This document shows, piece by piece, positions 61,346-64,000 of a stretch of 64,000 bases of DNA (the stretch's first letter is position 1; each line of letters starts with the position of its first letter). The notes beneath the pieces are model-generated. The model saw nothing but the letters and a program-made list of their open reading frames with translations, made no database searches and was not told where the DNA came from. Source of the stretch: Nomia melanderi. Its lineage: Eukaryota > Arthropoda > Insecta > Hymenoptera > Halictidae. Where the stretch lies: NCBI RefSeq assembly GCF_051020985.1, contig NC_135010.1, positions 2,664,001-2,728,000 of the forward strand, written 5' to 3'. A program made the position numbers and the translations under genes.

Positions 61346-63535
61346 GCGAGAAATATCAGGTCAGAGATTTCGAGATTTTGAAATTTGTTTGTCACTTCCT
61401 GTTTGACATTGTAAGTAATGGTAGTTCGTTTTCGTGAAGATACGAGGAACTAAACATTGACAAATGAACGCCAAAGAGAAGCGAGAGATATTCCGAATGT
61501 AAAATTCACATGTATTTAAGTAATAAATAATCCTTGTTGTGGACAAGTTTAAAATATTTGGTTGAAACAAATAAAGAAGTAATCGTTAGGAGAATTGTAA
61601 TTTTAATCAATACTCTGGAATATAATAGTTGATATATAAATTAAACTAGGACTGGGAAATTAAAAAATGAAACTAAGAATAATTTGTGTTTCTTATTTGA
61701 CGAAAATAAATGATAAATGTTACTATGTAGTTTCTCCAATTAAAATATTTGTTTACAAGCTGGTAAAAGATTTCGTTTCTCACTATTATTATTAACAGAA
61801 ATTTGTTAGTATGAAAATTAATTCTTTCAATGTAAATGTATTTTACATTTTACATTTTACACTATCAATTAAATTAACTGGAGTTCTATACCTCACATCT
61901 ATCTAAGTAATCACTTAGCGATGCAATGCCAAATTTTTTAGACAAGAACATTCACTTATCATAGTTATTATTAATATGTAGAGCTCTTCGCGATATAGAC
62001 ATTTTACGCATTTTTTATAAGAATATTAAAAAGAGATATTCAATTATATTTATCAATATATATCAAACCACAAAGGAAGTTCAAATATGTTTAATTATTT
62101 GTAAGGTATACCTACAATTCTTTACTTATATTTTCTCACAGTTTCTTCTAATACCAATTACGATTATAATTAATAAGTTTCAATTAAAATTAAGTTATAC
62201 AAATAATGTTATACAAAAAAGATATCTAAAATTAAAACTATGCCTACTCAAACTAAAATTAACGCGTCTAAGTTGTGAAACGTTCCTTGATACATAAGAA
62301 TGTGTTCTGAGAATTCAATATGAAAATGTGTCTATTGTATAATAATCAAAATTGTTTAAAAGTTCTTTACATAAAATCAATTTATTCTGAATGCTCTGTA
62401 AGTGATGCATGAACATAAACCTCTGTGTGATCACTGGTTTGGAGGATTGATTTTCGCTAAATTTGTTTATAAATCGTTCATTAGTCGAGAAAAATAACAA
62501 AAGTGTGGGTAATAAATACAATTGCATACTTTCTTTTTTAAGATCTCATTAATTTCAATATTACATTACAGTTTCGCGTAACTTAAGGAATTAACCGATT
62601 TAGTACACGAAATTGTTTACACAGAAGAGAAATTAATATCATTAAATTCAACAACCAAAAGATTTCTTCTTATACAAAAATGTATTATGGATTCTGTTTA
62701 GCAAAAAATGTCATATACACTTGTTAAATTATATTTTTAAGTTAGTATAGGTTTATATTTAAAAAATTGAATATCATATATGTATTCCACCTTTTTAACA
62801 GTGATAATATATTAATCAGCAATGAGATCTTTCAGAAATATTTGCAATTTTTCTTTCCAATATTTTTATTCCAAAGAACAGTAATTTATTCATTATTCAA
62901 CTGCTGTAAAAAGCTTTAACATTTAGCGATGTTAAATGTAATTCTGAAGAATTTTAAACATAGAAAGCTAATTAAGTGCTATAGTGTCAACGATTTAAAA
63001 AGATTCAGATTTTTTAATCAATCATATCGTCTTGTTAATAACTCATCTACAACAATGAAAGAAAGTATTTCTATAATCTAACGAAAATCATTTAACTTGT
63101 ATTTTAATAAATACCCTATGATTTTTGCAATAATATTATATATTAGAATATAAAGCTTATATTTCGTAACATCTTAATAACTTAACAAGCATGATCAAAT
63201 AATGGCTACATAGATACTCTCACGCTTGCACTTGAATTAGTAACTAAATTTCCGTTCAATACCTTGTAAACGTAATTTACGTAATTACATTATTACAAAT
63301 TTCCATTTGAATGAATTAATAAATTAAAAAATAATAGACTTCCTTCCGTATCCTTCATCTCCTTATCAATTATCTCAAGTCATAAACTAAATATAATAAT
63401 TATAAAAAATCCGTTGAAACAATTTCATTTATTAGATCATTTACTACAAACGCCTCCTTCATTTTTTTGTCACTGAACAAATATTTCTACTTGGAATTGT
63501 ATTTTGAAATATTCATGATCGATAACATGACTCAG
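61346..63535. other. AT-rich non-coding DNA
   Basis: Strongly AT-rich. No gene, array or element recognised. Confidence 0.5.
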
Positions 63536-63539
63536 TAAA

Positions 63540-64000
63540 AAGAAGTCCCGGTGTGATATGGATTGAAAGGCCCCCCTTTTCTCGTTGCCATTGGGGACAG
63601 GAAGTTATTCACGGGAAGAAACTTTTACCAAACAAAGGTCCCCCTTTCTCGAGCATCCGGCTAACTCTCGCTATCCTCCTTGGCAGCGGGAATGGTAGCG
63701 GCACGCCGACCCAATGTTTGGTTACTTTACTTTCATTTTCATTTGGTCGGCGTTCGTGGCACGTTGGCGGTCGGACGAAATTACGTAAGCCGGGAACGCG
63801 GCTCACCACAACGTTGCTCGATCCAAGTCATGTCAAAATAATAGTGGCCATTCTTATTATGTATCTTGTTCTGCCACTGGTCGCCGTCTTGGGTCGGTCT
63901 TTTGCTCCTCTATCGGGAACACCGAGACACGCTGCCAAGAAATGCTACTTGAAAGTGACTGTCAAATATTTGCGGACGCCTGATCGCCACCTCTGCGCAG
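63540..64000. other. CpG-rich patch cut by window end
   Basis: Composition rises sharply at about 63545 and stays CpG-rich to the end. A 66-codon minus frame (63609-63809) is unrecognised. It may continue into a promoter or exon beyond the window. Confidence 0.35.

Overview
The window looks like non-coding nuclear DNA from an animal, most probably an insect and plausibly a bee or other hymenopteran. This is an inference from three things: very AT-rich DNA broken by sharply bounded CpG-rich patches, many short TTAA-flanked inverted-repeat elements of the piggyBac type, and long microsatellites inside a CpG-rich block. I see no bacterial-style gene organisation. I found no intact protein-coding gene, rRNA, tRNA, known microRNA or CRISPR array. 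The open frames present (up to about 250 codons) lie almost entirely in microsatellite or pyrimidine-rich DNA, or are short frames in CpG-rich patches with no recognisable domain.

Layout. Positions 1-12000 are AT-rich with CpG-rich patches at 1-430, 2570-3420, 6100-7260 and 9060-9560. They carry a pogo/Tigger-like remnant (2119-2257) and several TTAA elements. Positions 12010-18420 form one large CpG-rich block with long CT, GA and GGT/GGTAGT microsatellites, a tight cluster of CACGTG E-boxes, and alternating purine-pyrimidine tracts. It is the best candidate for a promoter or 5' leader region. A second, smaller GC-rich block at 26400-28020 holds a degenerate CTG/CAG tract. From 28 to 64 kb the DNA is again AT-rich, with CpG-rich patches every few kilobases that could be regulatory elements or untranslated exons.

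Mobile DNA dominates what can be named. At least seven copies belong to one TTAA family (ends close to TTAACACTAGAACTACC). Two have TTAACACTAACCGTACC-type ends. Three carry a palindromic GGTCACCGGTGACC-type subterminal motif. Two have TTAACCTCTTGCCTTAT-type ends. There is one nested insertion (24156-24729). One decayed Tc1-like transposase gene (about 19084-19580) is the only protein homology I can support. No transposase that could mobilise the TTAA elements is visible.

No multi-gene system is present. The most interesting signals are the TTAA element families and their nesting, the structured CpG-rich block at 12-18 kb, a 150-bp tandem duplication beside a CpG patch at 39.2 kb, and a few hairpins that nothing else explains.
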